32,459 bases of DNA from Planctomycetota bacterium (GTDB lineage: Bacteria; Planctomycetota; UBA11346). Numbering within the stretch: position 1 is the first letter of the stretch; every line of letters begins with the position of its first letter. The stretch is from positions 1 through 32,459 of the forward strand of contig JANQLF010000200.1 in NCBI GenBank assembly GCA_028280785.1, read 5' to 3'. The notes beneath the pieces are model-generated. The model was given only the letters and a program-made list of their open reading frames with translations, had not been told where the DNA came from and searched no databases. Below, in pieces: positions 16,523-24,444 of this stretch. The position numbers and the translations under genes are program-made.

Positions 16523-16796
16523 CTATTTATTCGATAATAAAATTATTCAGCGCAACGATATTGAAAAACTCAAAAAACGCGATGAACAATCACGTGATCA
16601 AGCCCGTATGCGCAATAATCTACTGAATGAACGTTTTGACGAATTGTTTGATAAGCAAGGTGAAGCAGCACTTTACATTAAGACCCTCGTGACAATTTTG
16701 ATTAAAAAGAAGGTTTTCAGTCCAGAAGAATTTCTCGATGTGATGGACGAGATTGATGTGGCTGATGGCGTAAAAGACGGAAAGACACAACTGTAG
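16509..16796 (+). CDS. Small charged helical hypothetical protein with GTG start
   Basis: A 95-aa soluble protein, not recognised. It starts at GTG 16509, supported by a very strong ribosome site, AAAGGAGGAG at 16495-16504, inside the preceding gene. Residues about 15-45 are highly charged and helical (IEKLKKRDEQSRDQARMRNN), likely a coiled coil. A second helical part ends in EEFLDVMDEIDVAD. It overlaps the membrane protein upstream by 14 bases, so a complex between the two is possible but unproven. Confidence 0.6.
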   Translation: MSWYDYLFDNKIIQRNDIEKLKKRDEQSRDQARMRNNLLNERFDELFDKQGEAALYIKTLVTILIKKKVFSPEEFLDVMDEIDVADGVKDGKTQL

Positions 16797-16798
16797 GT

Positions 16799-16963
16799 AT
16801 GCTCGACTTGTTGTATTTAATTTTTTGGTTTTTTACTTGGCCGTTTTCAGCCGTGCTTGATGAGCCTGATGCGGGTTACGAGAATGTGACTTGGCGTTCT
16901 GGGATTCTTCTCGTTTTTTTAACAATAGCGACGTGTTCAGGGCTAGCTTGGCTGCTGTGGTAG
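16799..16963 (+). CDS. 54-aa two-helix membrane miniprotein
   Basis: A short open frame starting two bases after the preceding stop (TAG GT ATG). It encodes MLDLLYLIFWFFTWPFSAVL, a polar loop (DEPDAGYENVTWRS), and a second hydrophobic helix GILLVFLTIATCSGLAWLLW before TAG at 16961-16963. The two-helix hairpin pattern and tight spacing behind the 16509 gene support a real gene, probably in one operon with 16049 and 16509. GTAGG just upstream is at best a weak ribosome site. Function unknown. Confidence 0.5.
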   Translation: MLDLLYLIFWFFTWPFSAVLDEPDAGYENVTWRSGILLVFLTIATCSGLAWLLW

Positions 16964-17010
16964 GATCAAAGATAGCTAGAACTTTTTAATTCCAGTATAT
17001 AACTCCTGCC

Positions 17011-18159
17011 ATGAAAAACGTATGGGAAGTTTTGTGGCGCTTCATCTCATTTGGATGCGTCAGTTTTGGTGGGCCAATTGCCCATATCGCTTATTTTCAT
17101 AAGGCGTTTGTCGAAAAATTACAATGGCTCGATGAGGCGGCCTTTGCTCGATTAATTGCTTTGAGTCAGTTCTTGCCAGGTCCCGGATCCAGCCAGGTTT
17201 GTTTTGCTTTAGGTCTGCGTCGTGCTGGATTACTCGGTGGTATCGCGGCGTTTATTGGTTTTACCCTGCCGTCATTTTTAATTATGTATTTCCTATCGGT
17301 TTATGCGACGGGTGATAGTGAAGAGGGTATATTTGGCGGTATCGTTCACGGATTAAAATTATTAGCAGTCGTGGTTGTTGCATCGGCAACCTTGGGTTTG
17401 GGTAAAAAGTTTTGTCAGGATAAATTATCTACCGGTTTAGCTGTTTTAACTGCTGCCGTTTTATTAATTTATCCAAGTGTTTGGTCGCAAATGGGCATTT
17501 TATTATTTGCAGCCTTGATTGGTTTGGCGCGTGGTAAGGAAGTGGATTTGGAACCGAGTGAGGGTAAATTTTCTTTGTTTCCGCTCATTGTATTTGCAGT
17601 GATTTTATTTGCTGTTCCCGCTCTGCTTGTAATTAGTTTGGAATTTGAAATTTTCGCACAGTTTTACCATGCCGGTAGTGTGGTGTTTGGTGGTGGCCAC
17701 GTCGTTTTACCGCTATTACAGCAAATTCTTGGTGATTCGATCGATCCAGATCGATTTTTAGTTGGTTATGCTGCAGCGCAGGCTATTCCGGGGCCGATGT
17801 TTACCTTTGCAACCTTTCTTGGAGCTGAACTTAATCCACAAGCGCAATTGACTGGTGCCTTGCTCGCGACAGCGGGTATTTTTCTCCCTGGTTTTTTATT
17901 GGTTTTATCAGTACAGGGCGCATGGGAAAAACTAGCTTCACGACCTCGAATCGCTGGGGCTGCAGCGGGTATTAATGCTGCAGTGGTGGGGTTATTAATA
18001 GCAGCTTTTTATCAGCCAGTATTTATTAGTGCTGTGCACGACACGTTAGATATGGCTTTAGTGGTTATTGGCTTTTATTTGATCTACACCTTGAAAGTGC
18101 CCATCGTTTATTTGGTAGTTGGCTTCGCTGTGACCGGAAGTCTGCTCACGTTGATTTAA
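17011..18159 (+). CDS. chrA: Chromate transporter (CHR family, full-length two-domain)
   Basis: A 382-aa integral membrane protein of the long CHR family: chromate efflux, or transport of a related anion. The N-terminal half has FISFGCVSFGGPIAHIAYF and FLPGPGSSQ. The C-terminal half repeats the pattern as GSVVFGGGHVVLPLL and AQAIPGPMFTFATFLG. About ten hydrophobic helices are visible, with a polar linker at about 180-190 (RGKEVDLEPSEGK). No clear Shine-Dalgarno is seen before the ATG. Chromate resistance is the family's best known role, but many members are untested, so the physiological substrate here is open. A DUF3592-like gene follows after one base. Confidence 0.92.
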   Translation: MKNVWEVLWRFISFGCVSFGGPIAHIAYFHKAFVEKLQWLDEAAFARLIALSQFLPGPGSSQVCFALGLRRAGLLGGIAAFIGFTLPSFLIMYFLSVYATGDSEEGIFGGIVHGLKLLAVVVVASATLGLGKKFCQDKLSTGLAVLTAAVLLIYPSVWSQMGILLFAALIGLARGKEVDLEPSEGKFSLFPLIVFAVILFAVPALLVISLEFEIFAQFYHAGSVVFGGGHVVLPLLQQILGDSIDPDRFLVGYAAAQAIPGPMFTFATFLGAELNPQAQLTGALLATAGIFLPGFLLVLSVQGAWEKLASRPRIAGAAAGINAAVVGLLIAAFYQPVFISAVHDTLDMALVVIGFYLIYTLKVPIVYLVVGFAVTGSLLTLI

Positions 18160-18160
18160 G

Positions 18161-18610
18161 ATGATATTGGCAAAAGATATCTATTTCATTATTTTTGCAG
18201 TTGGAGCGTTAGCTGTTGGAAGCGCTATTTACGGATACGATACTTATTATACGCAGTCACATGAAATAATAGACACTGCTCGAAAGGTTTTTGCAAAAAT
18301 TGATCATAGGGGAATGAAGGAGTTCACTGAGGGGCGACCTCAGGATGATAAGTATTATTTTGGTTATATGTTTATTATTGATAGCAAGCGATATCGAGGA
18401 TCGGGTTCATTCCATTTAATCCCAAGTGAAAGAGAGTGGGTTCAATATTTACCGTCAAACCCCAACATAAATGATCCCTATTTAATCAATCGTGCATGGG
18501 ATAATTTGAAAATTTTCTGGTTTGTTTCATTCATAGCTGTAGTTTGTATTATCGTTTTATTCATTCATCATTGTCGATGTATTTTGATTAAACGCTCGGA
18601 AGAATCATGA
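18161..18610 (+). CDS. DUF3592-like two-helix membrane protein
   Basis: A 149-aa protein with a membrane helix at about 6-24 and another at about 116-137. They flank an outer segment that carries the pattern WVQYLPSNPNINDPYL, typical of DUF3592-type proteins, whose function is unknown. The ATG is one base after the chrA stop, with no ribosome site, so translation may depend on chrA. It overlaps the following cupin by ATGA. The DUF3592 assignment is by pattern only. Confidence 0.6.
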   Translation: MILAKDIYFIIFAVGALAVGSAIYGYDTYYTQSHEIIDTARKVFAKIDHRGMKEFTEGRPQDDKYYFGYMFIIDSKRYRGSGSFHLIPSEREWVQYLPSNPNINDPYLINRAWDNLKIFWFVSFIAVVCIIVLFIHHCRCILIKRSEES

Positions 18611-18963
18611 AAAGTACAAGTACCTACTGGAATCCATTGATTAATAATGAAGACAAATGGGAGCTTATTCCTAATTCAGATGGTCATTTAATGCAAATCA
18701 CCATAGCTGAAGATTCAAATGGTGATTACACCAGACTGACTAAATTTAAAGATGGTTATAACACAGAATCCTTCGGGGCTAAATCTCACGACTATCCCGA
18801 AGAGATATTTGTGGTCAGTGGGCGTCTTTACGATGCTGCTTTTGATCAGTGGTTGGAGGCAGGTTGCTATGCCTCTCGACCACCTGGAGAGGTGCATGGA
18901 CCATTCATTGCCGATGGTGATGTAGTGATTCTGGAGATGTCCTACCCCAGTCAGTGTGTATAA
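18607..18963 (+). CDS. Cupin-domain protein (ChrR-cupin-like)
   Basis: A 118-aa single-domain cupin. The core reads SHDYPEEIFVVSGRLYDAAF with the first metal-ligand set (H, E), then an RPPGEVHGPF turn with the later His. This resembles the cupin part of ChrR-type anti-sigma factors and related metal-binding enzymes or sensors. The start overlaps the DUF3592-like gene by ATGA, so chrA, DUF3592 and cupin form one unit. Function is not determined; placement beside chrA would fit stress or metal response, but this is an inference. Confidence 0.75.
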   Translation: MKSTSTYWNPLINNEDKWELIPNSDGHLMQITIAEDSNGDYTRLTKFKDGYNTESFGAKSHDYPEEIFVVSGRLYDAAFDQWLEAGCYASRPPGEVHGPFIADGDVVILEMSYPSQCV

Positions 18964-19035
18964 CATGTGTTCATTATTCTCAAATGAGACTCGCATCGTT
19001 AAGAGAGGGGTCTATGATTATTAAGTGGAGTAGAC

Positions 19036-19494
19036 ATGGGACCTCAATTACTTGCAAATTCATATAAGTTTGATGGCCATGAAGGTAGCAAGGGCGCTAT
19101 TTTTCATGGCGCATTTTATATTGATGCTGATGGCATTTATTTGATTCACAATAATCATGGTTGGGAGTCCGCAGGGACTGCGGCTGCTGCTTTTGGTTTG
19201 CTGGGAGCAATGATTCATCATTTTATGACACGCAAAAAGCAGGCTGTGTTTCCATACAAGGAAACGGCATTGAGCTCTTTGGATAGCGATATTGTTCAGG
19301 CATTTGATATTAAAAAATTTCAAGATTCAGCGACTTTAGCAATTATTCCTAAATCAGAAGTCGGTGGCTTTAAGACTGGCGCATTTGCTGGAACTAAATT
19401 CCAAATTGGTTCTTTTGAGCTTATTCCTATCTCCCCCAAAGGGGCGGTAGTAAAACAACTTGAAGAATTAGAATATAATGTTTTGGGTAAATAA
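19036..19494 (+). CDS. Hypothetical protein with a short hydrophobic insert
   Basis: A 152-aa protein, not recognised. GGAG lies 6 bases before the ATG. An N-terminal FHGAFYIDADGIYLIHNN strand pattern is followed by a hydrophobic stretch GTAAAAFGLLGAMIHHF (about 46-62) and a basic turn RKKQ. The remainder is alternating strands (ATLAIIPKSEVGGF, GSFELIPISPKG), which could be a PH-like domain split by a membrane-contacting segment. It overlaps the zinc-ribbon membrane protein downstream by one base (TAATG). Confidence 0.55.
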   Translation: MGPQLLANSYKFDGHEGSKGAIFHGAFYIDADGIYLIHNNHGWESAGTAAAAFGLLGAMIHHFMTRKKQAVFPYKETALSSLDSDIVQAFDIKKFQDSATLAIIPKSEVGGFKTGAFAGTKFQIGSFELIPISPKGAVVKQLEELEYNVLGK

Positions 19495-19865
19495 TGGACG
19501 AGATTGAATATGTGGAGCGTTTGCCTAGTACATGCTGGGAATGCGGTGCACGAATTAGAGGTACGCGACAGGAAAGTCGTCGTCAAAAAACAGCTCAAGC
19601 AAAAATATTTTTTGCATGGATGATTACACTGATTTCACTTCCGGCGGTCATGGTTTTGGGAATTGGAGTAATCGCTATTTATGAAATTCGATTGGGATAT
19701 TTGTCCATTCCATACATTGGCTTTTTGTTTGGTATCGGAACACTTCCAGGTGGGATACTGTATAAACAGGGCCGATCGATCCCTCAAATCTTTACTGTTC
19801 AATGTGGAAAATGTGAAGCTACGCGCCAGATGATCATTGACAGAGAGAGGATAAATGTCTCTTAA
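19494..19865 (+). CDS. Membrane protein with paired CxxC motifs (split zinc-ribbon)
   Basis: A 123-aa protein, not recognised as a family. It has C14-W-E-C17 near the N-terminus and C104-G-K-C107 near the C-terminus, with two hydrophobic helices between (about 38-62 and 68-88). With both ends on the same side of the membrane, the four cysteines could form one zinc ribbon. The start overlaps the preceding stop by one base, so it is probably made with the 19036 protein. Confidence 0.6.
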   Translation: MDEIEYVERLPSTCWECGARIRGTRQESRRQKTAQAKIFFAWMITLISLPAVMVLGIGVIAIYEIRLGYLSIPYIGFLFGIGTLPGGILYKQGRSIPQIFTVQCGKCEATRQMIIDRERINVS

Positions 19866-19987
19866 CTATCTACAATAATTATACTTACATAAATTATCAT
19901 TATATAAAATAACAGTCATGATAATAAATGATAAATAAAGCTTGATCATGCTGCTCTGAGCTCTAAGAATGATGTCAGGAGTCAGGC
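19866..19987 (+). promoter_or_regulatory. AT-rich leader/promoter region of the HTH-ATPase gene
   Basis: A strongly AT-rich 122-base gap. TTATCATTA (19894-19902) is mirrored by TAAATGATAA (19925-19934), a loose inverted repeat that could be a regulator site. Several TATAAA-like boxes are present, but no -35/-10 pair at normal spacing could be singled out. Confidence 0.3.
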
Positions 19988-21430
19988 ATGAATGAATCAG
20001 CACAAATTGAAATGAAAGAAGCGATGGAGATTTTGGGCATAACCCAACCGACTTTCTATCGCTGGTTGCGCGAGGGGAAGATCCAAGGGACCAAGCTCGG
20101 TCGCCGTTGGCGCTTTTTAAAAAGCGATGTCGAAGCACTATTGCGTGGTGAATCAGTTGGTGGAGCGGCACCGTCGGGAACCGAAGAGGCCGTAAATAAT
20201 TTGCGTGCTCAGATTGAAAATGTTGGTGCCGATGCCGGTGAACGTACTGATGATGCGGTCAATGATTTTGTTATTGCCAGTATCCACTTAGCCATTGCCT
20301 TGGACGCTACTGATCTGCATTTAGAGCCACAACATAAAATTGGTCGTATGCGTTTTCGTGTCGATGGCGTTTTGCAGGAAGTTATTGAATTACCCAATGA
20401 TGTGATTGATGCCTGTGTGCAAAACTGGAAGGGGAAGGCTCATTGCAATGTGCAGATTAAAGATTTGCCCCAAGACGGCCGCATTAATTTAGAGATTGGT
20501 GATAAAAAACAAAAAATAATTATTCGTATAACTACAGTGCCGACCACGCTCGGCGAAACTATTACGGTTAAATTTATGATAGAGGAAAAAGTGAGCATCG
20601 ATATTAACCGTATCGACTTTCACGAAGAGCATCGCAAGCGTATAGACCGCGCACTGGCTGCACCCACAGGATTAATATTCTCAACTGGTCCAACGGGTAG
20701 CGGTAAGACAACGACCTTGTATTGCTTGCTCAATGAATTGGCCAAGCCTGAAGATAAATTAATGTCGGTGGAAGATCCGGTTGAATATATCATTCCGGGC
20801 GTCAATCAGGTAGCAGTCAAGCGAGACGGTATGACCTTTGCTCATGCGATCCGTGCCTGTCTGCGTAGTGATCCAGATGTATTAATGGTTGGTGAAATGC
20901 GCGATGCAGAAACAGTGGAGATGGTACATCACGCAGCACTGCAGGGTATTTTAGTATTATCGACCTTGCATACAGCAGATGCAGTTGGTGCGATTATTCG
21001 TTTACGTGATATTGGAATTAGTCCGCATTTAATTGTTGAGGCATTGAGTTTAGTTGTCTCACAAAATTTAGTACGACGTTTATGTCCGCATTGTGCGAAA
21101 AAAGTTAAATTAGATGATGCAACGCGCGAACAAATACATACAGCAGCTGCGATGGGTGGCATAGATCCAGCAGATCTAGAGGGCAATTGGCATGAACCAG
21201 TTGGCTGTGAAAAGTGCAATGATCTTGGCTATCGTGGACGTACGGTGATTAATGAAACGTTAGAGGTAAGTGACGAAGTGCGCACGGCAATAATTAAAGA
21301 AGCAGATGAAGAGCAGCTGCAACAAGCTGCGCGTGCCAGCGGTTTTAGTAGCCTGGCTGCCGATGCCATCCGTAAGGCCGCTGCCGGCCAAACGAGCCTT
21401 CAGGAACTACGCCGCGTTTGCGGGATTTGA
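19988..21430 (+). CDS. Excisionase-like HTH fused to PilB/GspE-type ATPase
   Basis: A 480-aa protein with AGGAG 6 bases before the ATG. Residues 8-53 form a MerR/excisionase-type helix-turn-helix (MKEAMEILGITQPTFYRWLR, then KLGRRWRFLKSDVEALLRG). After a variable linker (54-90) comes a type II secretion/type IV pilus ATPase: ATDLHLEP (107-114), PQDGRI (161-166), Walker A GPTGSGKT (234-241), Asp box VEDPVEY (261-267), Walker B LMVGEMRD (299-306), His box STLHTAD (325-331) and a zinc site C366/C369-C407/C410. All nucleotide-binding motifs are intact, so it should be an active hexameric ATPase. No pilin, PilC or secretin gene is nearby. It could power a pilus or secretion system encoded elsewhere, or be a DNA-linked ATPase. 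Confidence 0.88.
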   Translation: MNESAQIEMKEAMEILGITQPTFYRWLREGKIQGTKLGRRWRFLKSDVEALLRGESVGGAAPSGTEEAVNNLRAQIENVGADAGERTDDAVNDFVIASIHLAIALDATDLHLEPQHKIGRMRFRVDGVLQEVIELPNDVIDACVQNWKGKAHCNVQIKDLPQDGRINLEIGDKKQKIIIRITTVPTTLGETITVKFMIEEKVSIDINRIDFHEEHRKRIDRALAAPTGLIFSTGPTGSGKTTTLYCLLNELAKPEDKLMSVEDPVEYIIPGVNQVAVKRDGMTFAHAIRACLRSDPDVLMVGEMRDAETVEMVHHAALQGILVLSTLHTADAVGAIIRLRDIGISPHLIVEALSLVVSQNLVRRLCPHCAKKVKLDDATREQIHTAAAMGGIDPADLEGNWHEPVGCEKCNDLGYRGRTVINETLEVSDEVRTAIIKEADEEQLQQAARASGFSSLAADAIRKAAAGQTSLQELRRVCGI

Positions 21431-21446
21431 GAGCTTCATTCAGAGT

Positions 21447-21480
21447 TTGACAAATTTGTATTATATGATAATACAAATTT
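21447..21480 (+). promoter_or_regulatory. Promoter with 29-bp palindromic operator directly before gntR start
   Basis: A perfect inverted repeat with 13-bp arms, AAATTTGTATTAT and ATAATACAAATTT, is separated by ATG (21452-21480). It ends at the base before the regulator's ATG. A consensus -35, TTGACA, is at 21447-21452, and a plausible -10, TAATAC, is at 21469-21474 (16-bp spacer), inside the right arm. The predicted transcript would start about at the ATG itself. The arrangement fits autoregulation by the GntR protein. Confidence 0.7.
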
Positions 21481-22512
21481 ATGAAGACGGCGACACCGCT
21501 CTTTTTGCAGGTTAAAAACCAGATCTATGCTCAGATCTTGGATGGTAACTATAGCTTAGGACAGCGTTTACCGACCGAGTCTGACCTATGTGCTGAATTC
21601 AAGGCCAGCCGCGTGACCATTCGCAAGGCTTTGGATGAGCTCAAAGCTGAGCGTGTTGTCAGTAGCGTCCAGGGTCAGGGGACCATCGTTACCTTGGATC
21701 AAAACGTGTCCAAGAACGCGCTCGATACGATTGCCCTTATTGCCAGCGCCCACGATTATTTTTTTGGTAGCTTTCTCGATACCTTCGATCAACTCGCTGC
21801 ACAGCAGGACGCATTGGTCGTTTATAAATCAGATCCTGATCCGTATAACGAAGAAACCTCAACGACCTTTAAACATATTCATGCACGCCATATTCGTAAT
21901 TGTGTGCTGTGGCCAAATTTAGGCTTTCATAATGAAGGTTTATTAGAGCGCCTGCGTTTACTTGGAATTAATTTAGTTTTCTTCGATCATATTTATGAAT
22001 CTGCACATGCCGATTGCGTGACCTTGGATAATGTGCATGCGATAAAAACTTTACATACCTATTTAAAAGAGCAGGGGCATAAACAGATTAATTACATCGG
22101 TTGGAATGATGTGCCGATATCCAGTACGGCTGAACGAATTGAAGCCTTTCAACAGTTAAATGATAAGCCTGATCAAATACATTTATTTAATCGCAGCAGT
22201 ACATTAGAAACAGAAATGCTCGGTTACCTCACTGATTTGTCAAAGCGCAGTGCCATTCCAGACGCATTATTGTGCGGTAATGGCGACTTAGCTTGTAGTA
22301 TGCAACGCGCCTTAGAAAAATTCGATGGCAACAAACCACAGGTAGTCTGTGTCGACGAATTTCCACGCAATGTTTTCCCCGACATGGTCTGTTATACCCA
22401 GCCAATGAAAAAAATGGCTGCGAAGTGCTTTATTTGTTTGGTTAAGCAAAATGACCCAGATCTTCAATGGCAGGCAAAAACATATAGAATAAAAGGTGTA
22501 TTATTAAAGTGA
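21481..22512 (+). CDS. GntR-family transcriptional regulator with LacI-type sensor domain
   Basis: A 343-aa regulator. The winged helix (about 6-70) is standard GntR: PLFLQVKNQIYAQIL, LPTESDLCAEFKASRVTIRKALDEL, VQGQGTIV. The rest (about 80-343) is a LacI/periplasmic-binding-like sugar sensor (TIALIASAHDYFFGSF, LRLLGINLVFFDHI, PDALLCGNGDLA). The HTH begins at residue 6, so the start must be the ATG at 21481. It has no ribosome site, since the base before it belongs to the operator palindrome; a leaderless transcript is likely. First gene of the 21481-27428 operon; it probably represses the operon until a sugar or sugar phosphate binds. Confidence 0.9.
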   Translation: MKTATPLFLQVKNQIYAQILDGNYSLGQRLPTESDLCAEFKASRVTIRKALDELKAERVVSSVQGQGTIVTLDQNVSKNALDTIALIASAHDYFFGSFLDTFDQLAAQQDALVVYKSDPDPYNEETSTTFKHIHARHIRNCVLWPNLGFHNEGLLERLRLLGINLVFFDHIYESAHADCVTLDNVHAIKTLHTYLKEQGHKQINYIGWNDVPISSTAERIEAFQQLNDKPDQIHLFNRSSTLETEMLGYLTDLSKRSAIPDALLCGNGDLACSMQRALEKFDGNKPQVVCVDEFPRNVFPDMVCYTQPMKKMAAKCFICLVKQNDPDLQWQAKTYRIKGVLLK

Positions 22513-22518
22513 GTAGTT

Positions 22519-24444
22519 ATGAGTGATGACATATTTTTAAACGAACAACAATTACAAGAACTATTAGGCGATGTAAGTAACGTGCATATCGCCGTGCTTG
22601 GCGATTTCTGCTTAGATGTCTATTGGGAAGTCGATAAATCGATTTCGGAATTAAGTGTTGAAACCGATATTCGCACCACGCCAATAACCGAGCAACGCTT
22701 TACCCTTGGTGGTGCAGGTAATGTTGCGCAAAATGCCCGTGATCTAGGTGCTCAGGTATCTTTATTTGGTGTTATTGCTGATGATCCATGGGGCTGGCAA
22801 ATGCGCCGCGTTGCTGAAGCATCAGGGCTCAATATTGATGCCTTGTTGGTCCAAGATGCTGACTGGGCAACCCATGCTTATGTGAAGCCCATTAGTGAGG
22901 GTAAAGAATGCAGCCGCATTGATTTTGGCCGGGTTAATAAACTCCAGAAAAATATCGCTGATAAATTATTAGCAGCTTTAGAAAAAGCGCTGCCTCATTT
23001 AGATGCAGTAGCGTTAAACCAGCAAATTCCCGAGGTTCTTCACAACGCTTATTTTCGCCAAGGTTTAGAGACATTAATTAAGCAGCACCCAGAAAAAGTG
23101 TTCTTACTTGATGGCCGCGATGTTGCCTGTGATTATCCAAGTAGCTGGCATAAAATGAACGACTTTGAAGCGTGTCGATTAATTGGGAAAGAATATCGAC
23201 CACTTGACGATATTCCGGTTGCTGATGTGCATGAGGCGGCACAGCAATTATATGCCAAATGGAATCTACCCATTTTAGTAACGCGTGGCGCCAATGGTGT
23301 TGTTGTGCATGATCAGCAAGGCATGCAGGACATTCCAGGTTTAGCGTTAAGTGGTGCTATCGATTCAGTGGGTGCGGGCGACGCGATGTTAGCTGGGGCG
23401 ACAGTGGCACTAGCAGCGGGGCGGAATGCCAGTGTTGCCGCGCAACTTGGCAACTTTACCGCAGCAGTAACCGTGCAGAAAATTCACGTCACTGGTACGG
23501 CAACACCACAGGAAATTATGGATATCGGCGCGCAACCAGCCTACGTTTATCAGCCTGATAAAGCAGCGGACCTAAACTCAGCGAATTATTGGCAAAACAC
23601 CGACTATGAAATTGTTGAAGACCTGCCAGAGCAATTACAAATTAAACATATTATTTTTGACCATGATGGGACCTTGTCGGTTTTACGTGAAGGCTGGGAA
23701 GCAGTCATGGAACCTGTGATGATGCAGGCCATTATTGGTGACAACGACATCAGTGATGAACAACGGCAGCGTGTGCATCAACGTGTTTTACAATTTATTG
23801 ATGACACCACCGGAATTCAAACCTTGGTGCAGATGCAGGGCTTGGTGGCATTGGTCAACGAATTCGGGTTTATCTCCAGGCAAGATATTCGTGATGAACA
23901 CGGTTATAAAGAAATTTACAATGATGCCTTGATGGCAGTGGTGAACCAGCGCAGTGAACAATTAAAAGATGGAACATTACAAAGCGAAGACTTCGCCATA
24001 GTTGGTGCACACCAATTTTTACAGCATTGTTATGATAGTGGCATTACATTATATTTAGCCAGCGGTACCGATGAAGCCGATGTGATCGAGGAAGCACAGG
24101 CCATGGGCTACGTCGACTTATTTGAAGGTCGCATTTACGGGGCAGTTGGTGATGTGACCAAAGAGGCCAAACGCATGGTTATGCAAAGAATTGTCAATGA
24201 CATTGGTCAAGAAAATGCTTCGCAGGTTTTAGCTATTGGAGATGGGCCTGTTGAAATTCGCGAAATGCGACAACGTGGTGGTATCGCCATTGGTATTGCC
24301 AGTGACGAAATCAAGCGCAGCGGTTTAAATCCAGCAAAGCGCACGCGTTTAATACGTGCCGGTGCTCATGCTATTATTAATGATTACACTGACTTTGATC
24401 AATTATGTCAATTTTTACAATTAACAAGTAAGGTGGAGGCTTAA
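22519..24444 (+). CDS. PfkB carbohydrate kinase fused to HAD phosphatase
   Basis: A 641-aa bifunctional protein. Residues about 21-335 are a PfkB/ribokinase-fold sugar kinase: FTLGGAGNVAQNARDLGAQV (N-terminal signature region), RIDFGR as in HldE-type heptose kinases, and the C-terminal signature DSVGAGDAM with catalytic D288. Residues about 375-641 are a HAD hydrolase: motif I F380-D-H-D383-G-T, a helical cap (about 392-500), motif II LASGT (S515/T517), motif III K548 and motif IV IGDGPVE (D575; Glu579 in place of the second Asp). Kinase and phosphatase in one chain suggest phosphorylation at one position and removal at another, as in heptose 7-P to 1,7-bisP to 1-P. The substrate is not proven. 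The stop directly abuts the next ATG. Confidence 0.85.
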   Translation: MSDDIFLNEQQLQELLGDVSNVHIAVLGDFCLDVYWEVDKSISELSVETDIRTTPITEQRFTLGGAGNVAQNARDLGAQVSLFGVIADDPWGWQMRRVAEASGLNIDALLVQDADWATHAYVKPISEGKECSRIDFGRVNKLQKNIADKLLAALEKALPHLDAVALNQQIPEVLHNAYFRQGLETLIKQHPEKVFLLDGRDVACDYPSSWHKMNDFEACRLIGKEYRPLDDIPVADVHEAAQQLYAKWNLPILVTRGANGVVVHDQQGMQDIPGLALSGAIDSVGAGDAMLAGATVALAAGRNASVAAQLGNFTAAVTVQKIHVTGTATPQEIMDIGAQPAYVYQPDKAADLNSANYWQNTDYEIVEDLPEQLQIKHIIFDHDGTLSVLREGWEAVMEPVMMQAIIGDNDISDEQRQRVHQRVLQFIDDTTGIQTLVQMQGLVALVNEFGFISRQDIRDEHGYKEIYNDALMAVVNQRSEQLKDGTLQSEDFAIVGAHQFLQHCYDSGITLYLASGTDEADVIEEAQAMGYVDLFEGRIYGAVGDVTKEAKRMVMQRIVNDIGQENASQVLAIGDGPVEIREMRQRGGIAIGIASDEIKRSGLNPAKRTRLIRAGAHAIINDYTDFDQLCQFLQLTSKVEA

